DNA of 64,000 nucleotides from Echinicola strongylocentroti (GCF_003260975.1 NZ_CP030041.1:6188145-6252144); one strand, 5' to 3'; counted from the stretch's first letter, positions 44,320 through 52,731 are shown. Made by a program: numbers and translations. The notes: generated by a model not told the origin, from the letters alone.

Positions 44320-44772
44320 ATTTATAAACAGCATCTATTCAGGTTTATTTGAATAATATATGGCTGAGATTTTATTTTTTTTATTTATAGCGACTTTTTA
44401 TATGAATTAGAGTATGAGCAATTACGGTGATTATTCCTGTCTTTTGAATGAGAATAATGATAAATAAAACGTAATTTATACGTTATTTAATTTTTCGGTA
44501 ACTATTATAAACAATAGTAAAGTTTGTTTTTATCTATTTACTCATTAAATTTAGTTAATCAAATACACACACAGGTCCAATATCCCAACTACCTGTCAAT
44601 TATCATTTGATCGTTTTACGGCACGAAACTGATCATCTTTTGGACGGTTTTATTTTTAATTCAGACCATCCAATAATCAGTCAATCGGAATTATCCAACG
44701 TTTGACTTTTCTGACTGTCCTCGCTGAAGCGTAGGGCAGTTTGAGATTGCTTGAAATTTACTCTTTTACGAT
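44320..44772 (+). other. upstream region of the eCIS operon
   Basis: About 450 very AT-rich bases with no gene, presumably containing the operon promoter. No exact TAnnTTTG with a TTTG partner was found, so a different sigma factor or an activator may be needed. A GC-rich hairpin lies at 44715-44739. Confidence 0.4.
44715..44739 (+). other. leader hairpin before the first eCIS gene
   Basis: CTGTCCT-CGC, loop TGAA, GCG-T-AGGGCAG: a 10-bp stem with one G-T pair and one bulged base, ending 33 bases before the ATG. It is conspicuous in otherwise AT-rich sequence. It has no T-tract, so it is more likely an mRNA leader element or regulator site than a terminator. Confidence 0.45.
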
Positions 44773-45366
44773 ATGATTTTTGAAGTACTTAAAATTCTAG
44801 CTGGTGAAGTAAACCAGTATTTCAATGAACTGGAAATGGACGACTCCGAAGTCATCTTGGAGAATGTGGCCATGATCGACTCCCAACAGGAAACGGCTGA
44901 ATCCCTTAAAAATAAGTTGATTCTTTCGGTGATAAACCTCCGGGAAGAAATTACCATGAAGAATTTTTCCAATCATCAGATAGAAGAGGAAACAGTCAAC
45001 TATAAAAACCCCAAACTTAACCTCAACTTATTTTTGATCTTCTGTGCCAATCGCTCCGTCTATAAGAAATCATTGAGTGACTTGTCCAGGATTTTGGAGT
45101 TTTTCCAGCACAAAAAAGTATTTACCCAATCCAATACGTCATTTGATCGTGAGCTGGATGAGATGAGTGGCATTAAGCATTTCCGGTTTACGATAGAGCT
45201 TTTCACGCCTACTTTTGAAGAGTTGAACTATATCTGGGGCACCTTGGGAGGAAGACAGTTCCCCTCCGTTTTTTACAAATTGAACCTTGTTCAGATCGAA
45301 AGGGATTTGCCAATTTCCCAACAAGGCGTCATCACCGAAATCAGCAGAAACTACAATCAGCAATGA
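44773..45366 (+). CDS. eCIS cap/terminator protein, DUF4255 (Pvc16_N)
   Basis: 197 residues with the DUF4255 pattern: MIFEVLKILAGEVNQYF, VILENVAMIDS, ILSVINLREE, NLNLFLIFCANRS, then LSRILEFFQHKKVF and FTPTFEELNYIWGTLGG. Proteins of this family (Pvc16/Afp16) cap the distal end of the tube and sheath and set final length. It lacks the long C-terminal extension found in some homologues. It opens the operon, unlike PVC and Afp where the cap gene is last; cap-first order is seen in other bacterial eCIS loci. Its stop overlaps the next start by ATGA. Confidence 0.92.
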   Translation: MIFEVLKILAGEVNQYFNELEMDDSEVILENVAMIDSQQETAESLKNKLILSVINLREEITMKNFSNHQIEEETVNYKNPKLNLNLFLIFCANRSVYKKSLSDLSRILEFFQHKKVFTQSNTSFDRELDEMSGIKHFRFTIELFTPTFEELNYIWGTLGGRQFPSVFYKLNLVQIERDLPISQQGVITEISRNYNQQ

Positions 45367-46223
45367 CCATGAAAGCTACTTCCATATACAGGCCTATTTT
45401 TCAACTAAGCATTTTCCACAATTACCACTTAAATGACGGAGAAGAGCTGTTCAGCAGTATGGGCGATGATAAAAAGAAAGAGCAATTAGCAGCCTATAAT
45501 TGGCAGGATTTCATGAATATCACACCAACTGCCAAAACTATGGACATGCTTAATGGCCAGTTGATGGTTTTGAAATCATTTTCTAACCAGCTAATGGTAG
45601 CAGTTAAGGTGACTTCTGATGATGACCGCAGTCCCTACGTGCCACTTTCAGGGGAGCAACAATTGATTTTCAAGCTTTCTTTTACTGATCCATTGTTTGA
45701 CAATTATACAAACTTGGAAAGGACTGGTGCATTATTTTATTTCTCCAATAAAGAGCCCTTGCTTCCCGAAAGTCATAATTTCAATACCATCCATACCACA
45801 AACCAGGAGGCCACTGTTACGAACAGGTATCTTTTTGATGGAGAAAACAAGGGGCACCTGCTGGAATTTCTGGATCAAGAGAATACGATCAGCACAGACG
45901 GCATCCTTCATATCTATATGCAAGGTGACCATACCAATAAAAGCCTCATCATCAATGACGGTAGGATAAAGAATAACCTGCCGCATTTCAAAATCCATTT
46001 TGACAATCAAAAGACCACTTGGAAATATATCCATCAGCGGGATGGTTTTGAGACAGAAACGATAAAGGAATGGCCCCTGACACGATTTGGGTTTATCGCC
46101 TTGGACAAGCCGTCAGATTTTAATTCCCCACCTGGTAATTTGGATAAATACAAGTTTCCAAACCCCAGTCCCAAGCAAATAAAATTTATAGCTAATAAAC
46201 CATATTCAGAAATTTTCATTTAA
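45363..46223 (+). CDS. unknown eCIS-associated protein (candidate cap adaptor)
   Basis: 286 residues with no signal peptide, membrane segment or family motif that I recognise. The middle is beta-rich (LMVLKSFSNQLMVAVKV, GEQQLIFKLSFTDPLF, TDGILHIYMQGDH) and the C-terminus resembles an edge-strand segment (DKYKFPNPSPKQIKFIANKPYS). It is translationally coupled to the DUF4255 cap gene and lies 12 bases before the sheath gene, so it is very likely a structural part of the distal end. AlgoCIS from the related genus Algoriphagus has a second, adaptor-like cap protein; equivalence is inferred from position only. Confidence 0.6.
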   Translation: MTMKATSIYRPIFQLSIFHNYHLNDGEELFSSMGDDKKKEQLAAYNWQDFMNITPTAKTMDMLNGQLMVLKSFSNQLMVAVKVTSDDDRSPYVPLSGEQQLIFKLSFTDPLFDNYTNLERTGALFYFSNKEPLLPESHNFNTIHTTNQEATVTNRYLFDGENKGHLLEFLDQENTISTDGILHIYMQGDHTNKSLIINDGRIKNNLPHFKIHFDNQKTTWKYIHQRDGFETETIKEWPLTRFGFIALDKPSDFNSPPGNLDKYKFPNPSPKQIKFIANKPYSEIFI

Positions 46224-46235
46224 ACCTTTTTTATC

Positions 46236-48206
46236 ATGGCAACATCATATAAAACACCAGGTGTTTACATAGAGGAAATCACCAAATTTCCACCCTCTGT
46301 AGCACAAGTAGAAACAGCGATTCCGGCCTTTATTGGGTACACGGCAAAAGCCAAGGATGGAGAGAAGGACCTCCCTCCAAATGAACCAGTGAAGATTTCT
46401 TCAGTTCTAGAATTTACCGAACACTTTGGAGGAGCCCCCCAAGTGGATATAGGTACGTTGGAAATTAACGCACAGAATCAAGTCACCGAACTGGACCTAA
46501 CAGAAAAATTCCATCTCTATGAGTGTATTAGGATGTTTTATGCCAATGGCGGAGGAGACTGCTATGTGGTGTCGGTAGGTTCATACCAAGATACCATCCA
46601 GAATGGCACTGCAGATGGCTCGACACCAGGGTTTTTGGCAGGTTTGGCCAAGATAAAGAAAGTGGATCGGCCCACTTTATTGGTGATGCCCGATGCTCCA
46701 TTGATGAGCCAAAGCAATCTAAATTCATTATATGCCGCTATGCTGGGCCAGTGCAATGAGCTTCAGGATAGGTTCTGCATTTTTGACTTAAAAGAGGATA
46801 CCGTCGATCACGATGAAGCAGTGGAGAATTTCAGAAATGGAATCGGCATGAACTACCTCAAGTATGGTGCTGCTTATTCTCCCTGGATAAAAGCCAATCT
46901 CCCTCGGGTGGTGAAGTACAAGGACATAAAAGGGAAAATCACCCAAAATGGCCCAACTGTAAATCTGGCAGATTTGATAGCAGATGCTGATGCCAAAGCA
47001 TTGGCCAATAGGCTGGACAACTTGGTAGATGACCAAACCTCCATCAAAGATGCCATCGACGCACTGAAAGGAACCCATTCTTCATTTCAGGCAAAATTCG
47101 AGGCTCTATCCAATACACTCAAAAACACCTCGAACAAGGCAAATCTGGAAGCTCTCATCAATTATTATACCGAGAGCATGGACGTGGTCAGGGATACGAT
47201 CGATATCGGATCGGGTTCAGCCATTACATTGAATGACAAAAGTGCTCCTGCTGGAAATGATGAATATTTATTTGATTTCTTGGTTTCTAAATTAAGTACC
47301 GCACTGGACAGTACCGAAAATGAAATTGCCAAAATCAATGGAGATAGTACTTCATTGAGCTCAGCGTTGACGTTGGCGGCTTCGGATACAGGTTTGGATT
47401 ATAGCAGTTCCACATCGACGAACACCTATTTTGGTACGGGAACTTCCAATGTGGAAAAAATCCAGCCCCATGTCGCTGCGGTTACTAAATTATGGAGCAG
47501 CATAAAATCCTCCCTAGACCTTATCTCTACTTCAGCAGAAAGTTATAGCTCCACCGTCGAAAACTCAGCCAAGGAGGCCATACCAGCCCTAAAAACCATA
47601 TACCAACGGATCGCCAATGAATACTTGACCTTGCCACCAAGTGCCACCATAGCCGGAGTATATGCTAGCGTGGATGCCAGCAGGGGAGTGTGGAAAGCCC
47701 CAGCCAATGTATCGATCAATAATGTGGTAGGTGTGACCGAACTGATCGACCATAAGGAGCAAGAAAACCTTAATGTGGACGTCGTGGCTGGAAAATCCAT
47801 CAACATAATCCGGCCATTTACGGGCAAAGGCATTATGGTGTGGGGCGCTAGGACCCTAGCCGGAAACGATAATGAGTGGCGATATGTCTCGGTAAGGCGT
47901 TTCTTTATCATGGCAGAAGAGTCCATCAAAAAAGCTACCGAGCAGTTTGTCTTTGAGCCAAATGACGGCAATACCTGGGTGAGGGTAAGGGCAATGATCG
48001 AAAATTTCCTTACGCTCCAGTGGAGAGCAGGTGCATTGGCAGGAGCCAAGCCAGAGCATGCATTTTATGTGAGAGTGGGATTGGGACAGACCATGACCAG
48101 CCTGGATGTGTTGGAGGGAAGGATGAATGTAGAAATAGGAATGGCCGTAGTAAGACCTGCCGAGTTTATCATCCTCAAATTTTCCCACAAAATGCAGGAA
48201 TCCTAA
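46236..48206 (+). CDS. eCIS contractile sheath protein with large central insertion
   Basis: 656 residues. The N-terminal TPGVYIEEITKFPPSVAQVE is the phage sheath handshake segment, followed by IPAFIGYTA. The C-terminal core runs from about residue 466 (PPSATIAGVYASVDASRGVW, then NNVVGVTELIDHKEQ, GIMVWGARTL, VSVRRFFIMAEESIKKA) to the end strand. Between YGAAYSPWIKANLP (about 208-221) and the core, roughly 230 residues of helical, Ser/Thr-rich sequence (about 235-460) replace the short linker usual in eCIS sheaths. This likely forms an outward-facing domain. Only one sheath gene is visible, unlike the two or three of PVC and Afp. It contracts to drive the inner tube. Confidence 0.95.
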   Translation: MATSYKTPGVYIEEITKFPPSVAQVETAIPAFIGYTAKAKDGEKDLPPNEPVKISSVLEFTEHFGGAPQVDIGTLEINAQNQVTELDLTEKFHLYECIRMFYANGGGDCYVVSVGSYQDTIQNGTADGSTPGFLAGLAKIKKVDRPTLLVMPDAPLMSQSNLNSLYAAMLGQCNELQDRFCIFDLKEDTVDHDEAVENFRNGIGMNYLKYGAAYSPWIKANLPRVVKYKDIKGKITQNGPTVNLADLIADADAKALANRLDNLVDDQTSIKDAIDALKGTHSSFQAKFEALSNTLKNTSNKANLEALINYYTESMDVVRDTIDIGSGSAITLNDKSAPAGNDEYLFDFLVSKLSTALDSTENEIAKINGDSTSLSSALTLAASDTGLDYSSSTSTNTYFGTGTSNVEKIQPHVAAVTKLWSSIKSSLDLISTSAESYSSTVENSAKEAIPALKTIYQRIANEYLTLPPSATIAGVYASVDASRGVWKAPANVSINNVVGVTELIDHKEQENLNVDVVAGKSINIIRPFTGKGIMVWGARTLAGNDNEWRYVSVRRFFIMAEESIKKATEQFVFEPNDGNTWVRVRAMIENFLTLQWRAGALAGAKPEHAFYVRVGLGQTMTSLDVLEGRMNVEIGMAVVRPAEFIILKFSHKMQES

Positions 48207-48320
48207 AAGGTAACATGACCGGTGTCAGGTGTCATGAGCACATCCACCGTGGATTGTTGACAGTGGACTGTTGACCAAACGCAAATAACGTAATAACCAA
48301 GTAACTAAAACAGAACAATC
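48207..48320 (+). other. intergenic spacer with low-complexity dispersed text
   Basis: Contains ATGACCGGTGTCAGGTGTC and two direct copies of GGAYTGTTGAC, followed by AATAACGTAATAACCAAGTAAC. Closely similar text recurs at 52634-52731. No gene seen. Confidence 0.5.
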
Positions 48321-48749
48321 ATGAGCTATCCATTATCAAAGTTTCATTTCTCTGTGGAATGGGGAAAAGATAAAATAGGGTTTACAGAAATATCCGGATT
48401 GGATATGGAAACCGAGATCATTGAGTACCGGGATGGAGCCATGCCGGAATACAGCAAAATCAAAATGCCCGGAATGCAGAAATTTTCAAACCTCACGATG
48501 AAAAGAGGCACTTTCCAGGGAAACAACAAATATTACGAATGGTATCAAACCATCAACCTGAACAAAGTAGAGCGGCGGGATATCACCATTAGCTTACTAA
48601 ATGAAGAGCATGAGCCAGTGGTGACCTGGAAGGTAAAGAATGCCTGGCCGCTCAAAATCCAATCTACCGACCTCAAAGGAGATGGAAACGAAGTGGCGAT
48701 AGAATCCATGGAAATAGCCCATGAAGGGCTTACCATTCAAAATGAATAA
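48321..48749 (+). CDS. eCIS inner tube protein (gp19 family), copy 1
   Basis: 142 residues with the T4 gp19-like tube pattern: FHFSVEWGKDKIGFTEISGL, EYRDGAMPEYSKIKMPGM, LTMKRGTFQGNNKYYEWY, RDITISLLNEEHEPV and WPLKIQSTDLKGDGNEVAIE. Hexamers of this protein stack to make the rigid tube that is pushed into the target and carries cargo. It is closer to the main tube type (Pvc1-like) than the next gene, so it is probably the bulk tube subunit. Confidence 0.95.
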   Translation: MSYPLSKFHFSVEWGKDKIGFTEISGLDMETEIIEYRDGAMPEYSKIKMPGMQKFSNLTMKRGTFQGNNKYYEWYQTINLNKVERRDITISLLNEEHEPVVTWKVKNAWPLKIQSTDLKGDGNEVAIESMEIAHEGLTIQNE

Positions 48750-48757
48750 TACAGACA

Positions 48758-49219
48758 ATGGAAACGTTCTATCCGCCATCCAGTTTTCACTTTCAGGTTT
48801 CTTTTACGCAGAATGGAGACCAGGTCAGTAAGAAAAAGGACCATGCCTTCCAGTCTGTGTCCGGCCTGAGTGTGGATATAGATACGGAGGAATTTGCAGA
48901 GGGCGGTGAAAATAGGTTTAAGCATAAATTCCCGGTCAAAACCAAGTATCCCAATCTAGTCCTAAAAAGAGGCTTATTGGTGGACTCTGAGTTGATATCC
49001 TGGTGCAGGGATGCGATTGAGAATTTTATTTTTAAGCCGTTGGATGTCACGGTTTCTCTGCTGAATGAAGAGCATGAGCCGTTGATCTCTTGGAATATTG
49101 TACACGCTTACCCTGTAAAATGGAGTGTGGAAGATTTCAATGCTGAAGAGAGTAAGCTGGCCATTGAATCACTTGAGCTGGCCTACAATTATTTTACCAA
49201 AATCACAAAAGAAGAATAG
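48758..49219 (+). CDS. eCIS tube protein (gp19 family), copy 2 / tube initiator
   Basis: 153 residues, paralogous to the preceding gene (FHFQVSFTQNG, VSGLSVDIDTEEFAEGGEN, LVLKRGLLVDSELISWC, TVSLLNEEHEPLISWNIVHAYPVKW). It has a longer loop after the first strands. In PVC and Afp a second gp19-like protein (Pvc5/Afp5) forms the first ring joining tube to spike, and this gene fits that role by order and divergence. It starts 8 bases after copy 1. Confidence 0.93.
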   Translation: METFYPPSSFHFQVSFTQNGDQVSKKKDHAFQSVSGLSVDIDTEEFAEGGENRFKHKFPVKTKYPNLVLKRGLLVDSELISWCRDAIENFIFKPLDVTVSLLNEEHEPLISWNIVHAYPVKWSVEDFNAEESKLAIESLELAYNYFTKITKEE

Positions 49220-49221
49220 TG

Positions 49222-49380
49222 ATGCCCATTGAAATCAAAGAACTGCATATCAAAATCACCGTGGATGAAGGGAAATCATCTACTGGCGGTGGTAAGTCCG
49301 GAACTGGAAGCCAGCAAGAGATCATATCCCAATGTGTGGAGCAAGTGATGGAGATTTTGGAAAACAAAAAGGAAAGGTAA
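49222..49380 (+). CDS. DUF5908 small eCIS protein
   Basis: 52 residues, starting MPIEIKELHIKITVDE, the signature opening of DUF5908, with a Gly/Ser-rich centre and a C-terminal helix (ISQCVEQVMEILENKKER). It begins 2 bases after the second tube gene and ends 3 bases before the next start. Such tiny proteins occur in nearly all Bacteroidota eCIS loci between the tube and LysM genes, the position of Pvc6/Afp6; the function is unknown. Confidence 0.88.
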   Translation: MPIEIKELHIKITVDEGKSSTGGGKSGTGSQQEIISQCVEQVMEILENKKER

Positions 49381-49383
49381 GCC

Positions 49384-50070
49384 ATGAGCGAAGGAAAACT
49401 GGAAAAGCTTAAAATCGTCGCCTACAAGGATTCAAAATTCTCGGAGGAAGTGGACAATGGTGAATTTACCACCTTGCTCAATCCAGAAAAATACAAATTT
49501 CAGTATCGTGTAGAGCAAAATGAGGACCAGGCAGCAGGAACCAGTGCAGCTCCCATCCGCTTCAATAAAATCCTACCTCAGACACTGGAATTGGATTTTC
49601 TCTTTGATCGGACAGGTGTCATCGCGGGCTATGAAGCCACCGAAAACGGCGTCATCGATGATGTAACGCATTTCAAAAAAGTGGTCTATGACTACAATGG
49701 CGAAAAGCACAAACCCAATTACCTGATGATTACTTGGGGAAGCCTGCTATTCAAGGGATATCTGAAGGAAATGGATATTGAGTACAAGCTCTTTCGACCG
49801 GATGGCACCCCTATCAGGGCACTGGCCACAGCAAAGGTCGGGGAGTTTGTCGAAGAAGAGCTCCGTACAGCCCAAGAGAATAACCAGTCACCAGATTTGA
49901 CCCATTATAGAGTAGTCAAGGATGGGGATACGCTGCCCCTTATGACCTACCGGATCTATGGAGACAGCAAATACTATCTCGAAGTAGCCAAGGCAAATGG
50001 CCTTACCAATTTCAGACACCTAAAAACAGGTACAGAGCTTAGATTTCCACCACTACAAAAGCAAAAGTAA
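49384..50070 (+). CDS. eCIS hub/tube-associated protein with LysM domain (Pvc7-like)
   Basis: 228 residues. The N-terminal CIS_tube region (LEKLKIVAYKDSKF, FTTLLNPEKYKFQYRVEQNE, LPQTLELDFLFDRTGV) resembles gp53/gp19-type proteins. A C-terminal LysM (HYRVVKDGDTLPLMTYRIYG to LKTGTELRFPPL) occupies about residues 175-225. In PVC and AlgoCIS the equivalent protein sits between tube and spike and clamps the baseplate hub; here the LysM is structural rather than peptidoglycan-binding. The stop overlaps the spike gene start (TAATG). Confidence 0.92.
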   Translation: MSEGKLEKLKIVAYKDSKFSEEVDNGEFTTLLNPEKYKFQYRVEQNEDQAAGTSAAPIRFNKILPQTLELDFLFDRTGVIAGYEATENGVIDDVTHFKKVVYDYNGEKHKPNYLMITWGSLLFKGYLKEMDIEYKLFRPDGTPIRALATAKVGEFVEEELRTAQENNQSPDLTHYRVVKDGDTLPLMTYRIYGDSKYYLEVAKANGLTNFRHLKTGTELRFPPLQKQK

Positions 50071-51818
50071 TGAACAACAGTGGAACCATATCGACCAGTC
50101 AAAGCGTGGATCGAGTAACGCACAAAATCCTGATAGATGGAGAAGAAATCCCTGGTACCATTCAGGTAAAAAACATCCACGTGTCCAAGGAGATCAACCG
50201 CATCCCAGTAGCCAGGTTGGCCATCTTGGATGGAGATCCATCCGAACGGGATTTTGCAGTCAGTAACGGTGAGCACTTTGTTCCTGGAAAGGAAATGGAA
50301 ATCACCGCTGGTTATCATTCTGATGAAGCCACCATTTTTAAAGGAATCATCGTAAAGCAAAACCTAAAAATCCGAAACAACCAATCCTTACTTATGGTAG
50401 AAGCCAAGGACAAGGCGGTGAAGATGACCTTGAGAAGAAAGAGCAAATACTTCTATGAAATGTCTGATGCGGATGTTTTGGAAGCACTCGGAGCGGACCA
50501 TGGTTTGGATACTGATATTTCCTCCACCAATACCACCCACGCCGAATTGGTCCAATATGATGTGACGGACTGGGATTTTATGATGATGAGGGCGCAGGCC
50601 AATGGGATGATTGGATTGGTAGACGATGGGCAATTAATATTTCAATTGCCTGATTTAGGTGCTGAACCTGTGGAGACGGTTACGTTTGGTGCTACGGTAA
50701 TGGAGTTTGATGCCGAGATGGATGCACGTACACAAATACCCAAAATATTGGCAAAAGCGTGGAATATGGCGGATCAGGAGATAGTGGAGATAGAAGGAAC
50801 CGATCCTTCCTTGTCCTTGAATGGCAATATTTCTTCCGCAGACTTAGCTGCTTTATTGGATGACAGCGAGGTAATCCTTCGGCATGGAGGGAGCAAGAAA
50901 GATTCCGCACTGCAAGATTGGGCTGATGCCAAATGGAAGTTTCAGCAGATGGCCAAGACCCGAGGAAGAATCAAATTTCAGGGCATACCCAATGTAAAGC
51001 CCGGCACCAATTTAATCCTAGAAGGGGTGGGGGATCGCTTCAATGGCAAGGTCTTCATTTCGGGTGTAAGTCACCAAATCTCCGAAGGAAACTGGACGAT
51101 AGATGCACAGTTTGGGTTCGATCCATCCTGGTTTGCTGAATCCGAGTCAACTATCCATACTCCACCAGCAGCAGGGCTAACCGCCGCTATCAGCGGATTA
51201 CAAGTGGGTATTGTGACCAAGCTGGAAGAAGACCCCGATGGAGAAGATCGCATCAAAGTAAAAATCCCCATCATCAATAACGAAGAGGAGGGCATTTGGT
51301 GCCGACAGGCCTGTCTCGATGCGGGCAATGAAAGAGGCGCGACATTCAGGCCAGAGCTTGATGATGAAGTGGTGGTAGGCTTTATCAATGAAGACCCAAA
51401 TGAAGCCGTGATCCTGGGAATGCTCCATAGCAGTGCTAAACCTAGCCCCATTCCTGGTGCTGATGACAATCACGAAAAAGGAATCCATACCCGATCAGGC
51501 ATCAAGTTTATTTTTAATGACGAAAAATCCAGCGTGCTCATCGAAACGCCGGGTGGCAACAAGGCTTTGCTGGATGATGATGCCGGTAGTATTACCATTG
51601 AAGATCAAAATGGCAATACCGCCGTGCTGGACAGTAGTGGAATTACCTTGGAAGCAGCGAAGGATTTCAATATCAAGGCAACAGGAGACCTTAACCTGGA
51701 AGGTACCAATGTAAATATAAAAGCCAATGCCCAGTTCAAAGCAGAAGGCAGTGCTGGAGCAGAAGTAAGCACCAGCGCCGTAGCGGTACTCAAGGGATCA
51801 TTGGTGCAGATTAATTGA
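50070..51818 (+). CDS. eCIS spike protein (VgrG/gp27-gp5-like, Pvc8 type)
   Basis: 582 residues. Residues 1-370 are the gp27-like hub (HKILIDGEEIPGTIQVKNI, VTDWDFMMMRAQANGM, GTNLILEGVGDRFNGKVFIS). Residues about 385-465 are an OB fold (LQVGIVTKLEEDPDGEDRIK, FRPELDDEVVVGFI, AVILGMLHS). The remainder is a beta-helix with repeating strands (IETPGGNKALLDDDAGSI and ITLEAAKDFNIKATGDLNL) that forms the trimeric needle. It terminates without a C-terminal effector domain, so cargo is not carried on this spike. The PAAR protein that sharpens its tip follows. Confidence 0.94.
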   Translation: MNNSGTISTSQSVDRVTHKILIDGEEIPGTIQVKNIHVSKEINRIPVARLAILDGDPSERDFAVSNGEHFVPGKEMEITAGYHSDEATIFKGIIVKQNLKIRNNQSLLMVEAKDKAVKMTLRRKSKYFYEMSDADVLEALGADHGLDTDISSTNTTHAELVQYDVTDWDFMMMRAQANGMIGLVDDGQLIFQLPDLGAEPVETVTFGATVMEFDAEMDARTQIPKILAKAWNMADQEIVEIEGTDPSLSLNGNISSADLAALLDDSEVILRHGGSKKDSALQDWADAKWKFQQMAKTRGRIKFQGIPNVKPGTNLILEGVGDRFNGKVFISGVSHQISEGNWTIDAQFGFDPSWFAESESTIHTPPAAGLTAAISGLQVGIVTKLEEDPDGEDRIKVKIPIINNEEEGIWCRQACLDAGNERGATFRPELDDEVVVGFINEDPNEAVILGMLHSSAKPSPIPGADDNHEKGIHTRSGIKFIFNDEKSSVLIETPGGNKALLDDDAGSITIEDQNGNTAVLDSSGITLEAAKDFNIKATGDLNLEGTNVNIKANAQFKAEGSAGAEVSTSAVAVLKGSLVQIN

Positions 51819-51915
51819 TGTGGGAAGTAAAAGTATCAAGAACTAAATACGTGGTATGATTTACATAGGAAGTGACTAATCAAACCTCTTATTTCTAACA
51901 ACTAAATAGAAAAAA

Positions 51916-52206
51916 ATGGGAATGCCAGCAGCAAGAGCAAACGATATGCATGTCTGCCCAATGGTGACAGGCACAGTGCCCCATGTGGGAGGGCCGGTCA
52001 TGCCTCCTGGTGAGCCTACCGTCTTGATCGGTGGCATGCCGGCGGCACGTGTGGGAGATATGGCCACGTGCACTGGCCCTCCTGACAGTATCGTGATGGG
52101 CTCCTCCACGGTATTGATAGGAGGAATGCCGGCGGCGAGGCTAGGAGATACTACGGCCCATGGAGGCAGTATTGTAATTGGAGAAACAACAGTTTTAATC
52201 GGATAA
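51916..52206 (+). CDS. PAAR-domain spike tip protein
   Basis: 96 residues with alternating PAAR repeats (GGMPAARVGD, GGMPAARLGD) and candidate zinc ligands in MHVCPM, ATCTG and TAHGG. PAAR proteins form a conical cap on VgrG-like needles (Pvc10/Afp10 role). It is a plain single-domain version with no toxin extension. A spacer of 97 bases precedes it. Confidence 0.95.
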   Translation: MGMPAARANDMHVCPMVTGTVPHVGGPVMPPGEPTVLIGGMPAARVGDMATCTGPPDSIVMGSSTVLIGGMPAARLGDTTAHGGSIVIGETTVLIG

Positions 52207-52211
52207 AAGTC

Positions 52212-52628
52212 ATGGCAGATAGCAACGAATTTTTAGGAACCGGGTGGAGCTTTCCCCCTGAATTTACCAAGGAAAGCGGCCGCTTAAAAACCACCACTGG
52301 AGTAGAAGACATCAACCAAAGCCTGGAAATCCTTTTTGGAACCAAGCTTGGTGAGCGAATCATGCAGCCTACCTATGGCTGTAACCTTGACGAGCTATTG
52401 TTCAGTTCGATGAACAGGACCCTAAAAACCTACGTCACCGAGCTGATCAAAAATGCCATACTCTACCATGAACCAAGGATCGAAACGGAAAAAATCGACA
52501 TAACACAAGGAGACGAATTAAAGGGAGAGTTACTCATCCACCTTCATTACAGGGTGAGGGCCACGAATGCCAGGAATAATATGGTCTATCCTTTTTATAT
52601 AGAAGAGGGTACTGATATCAGCAGGTAG
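52212..52628 (+). CDS. eCIS baseplate wedge protein, gp25/GPW family (Pvc9-like)
   Basis: 138 residues with the gp25-like pattern: FLGTGWSFPPEFTKESG, the helix VEDINQSLEILFGTKLGERI, MQPTYGCNLDELLFS and ELKGELLIHLHYRVRATNARN. It nucleates sheath assembly on the baseplate. It begins 5 bases after the PAAR gene. The Pvc9 and Pvc10 positions are swapped relative to PVC and Afp. Confidence 0.94.
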   Translation: MADSNEFLGTGWSFPPEFTKESGRLKTTTGVEDINQSLEILFGTKLGERIMQPTYGCNLDELLFSSMNRTLKTYVTELIKNAILYHEPRIETEKIDITQGDELKGELLIHLHYRVRATNARNNMVYPFYIEEGTDISR

Positions 52629-52731
52629 TAAGGAGTACAAAGCAAAGGTATCAGGTACGATGACCGGTATCAAGTAGTCAGCAGGCAATAACCAATAACT
52701 CACGAACCAATAACCATTAATTATCCATCCA
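52629..52731 (+). other. intergenic spacer with low-complexity dispersed text
   Basis: GTATCAGGTACGATGACCGGTATCAAGTAGTCAG followed by CCAATAAC repeated three times with variation. Similar to the spacer at 48207-48320. No gene seen. Confidence 0.5.

Noticed and set aside
51876..52109. - strand frame opposite the PAAR gene
   Set aside because: The + strand frame has clear repeated PAAR motifs and zinc ligands; the other strand is its shadow.
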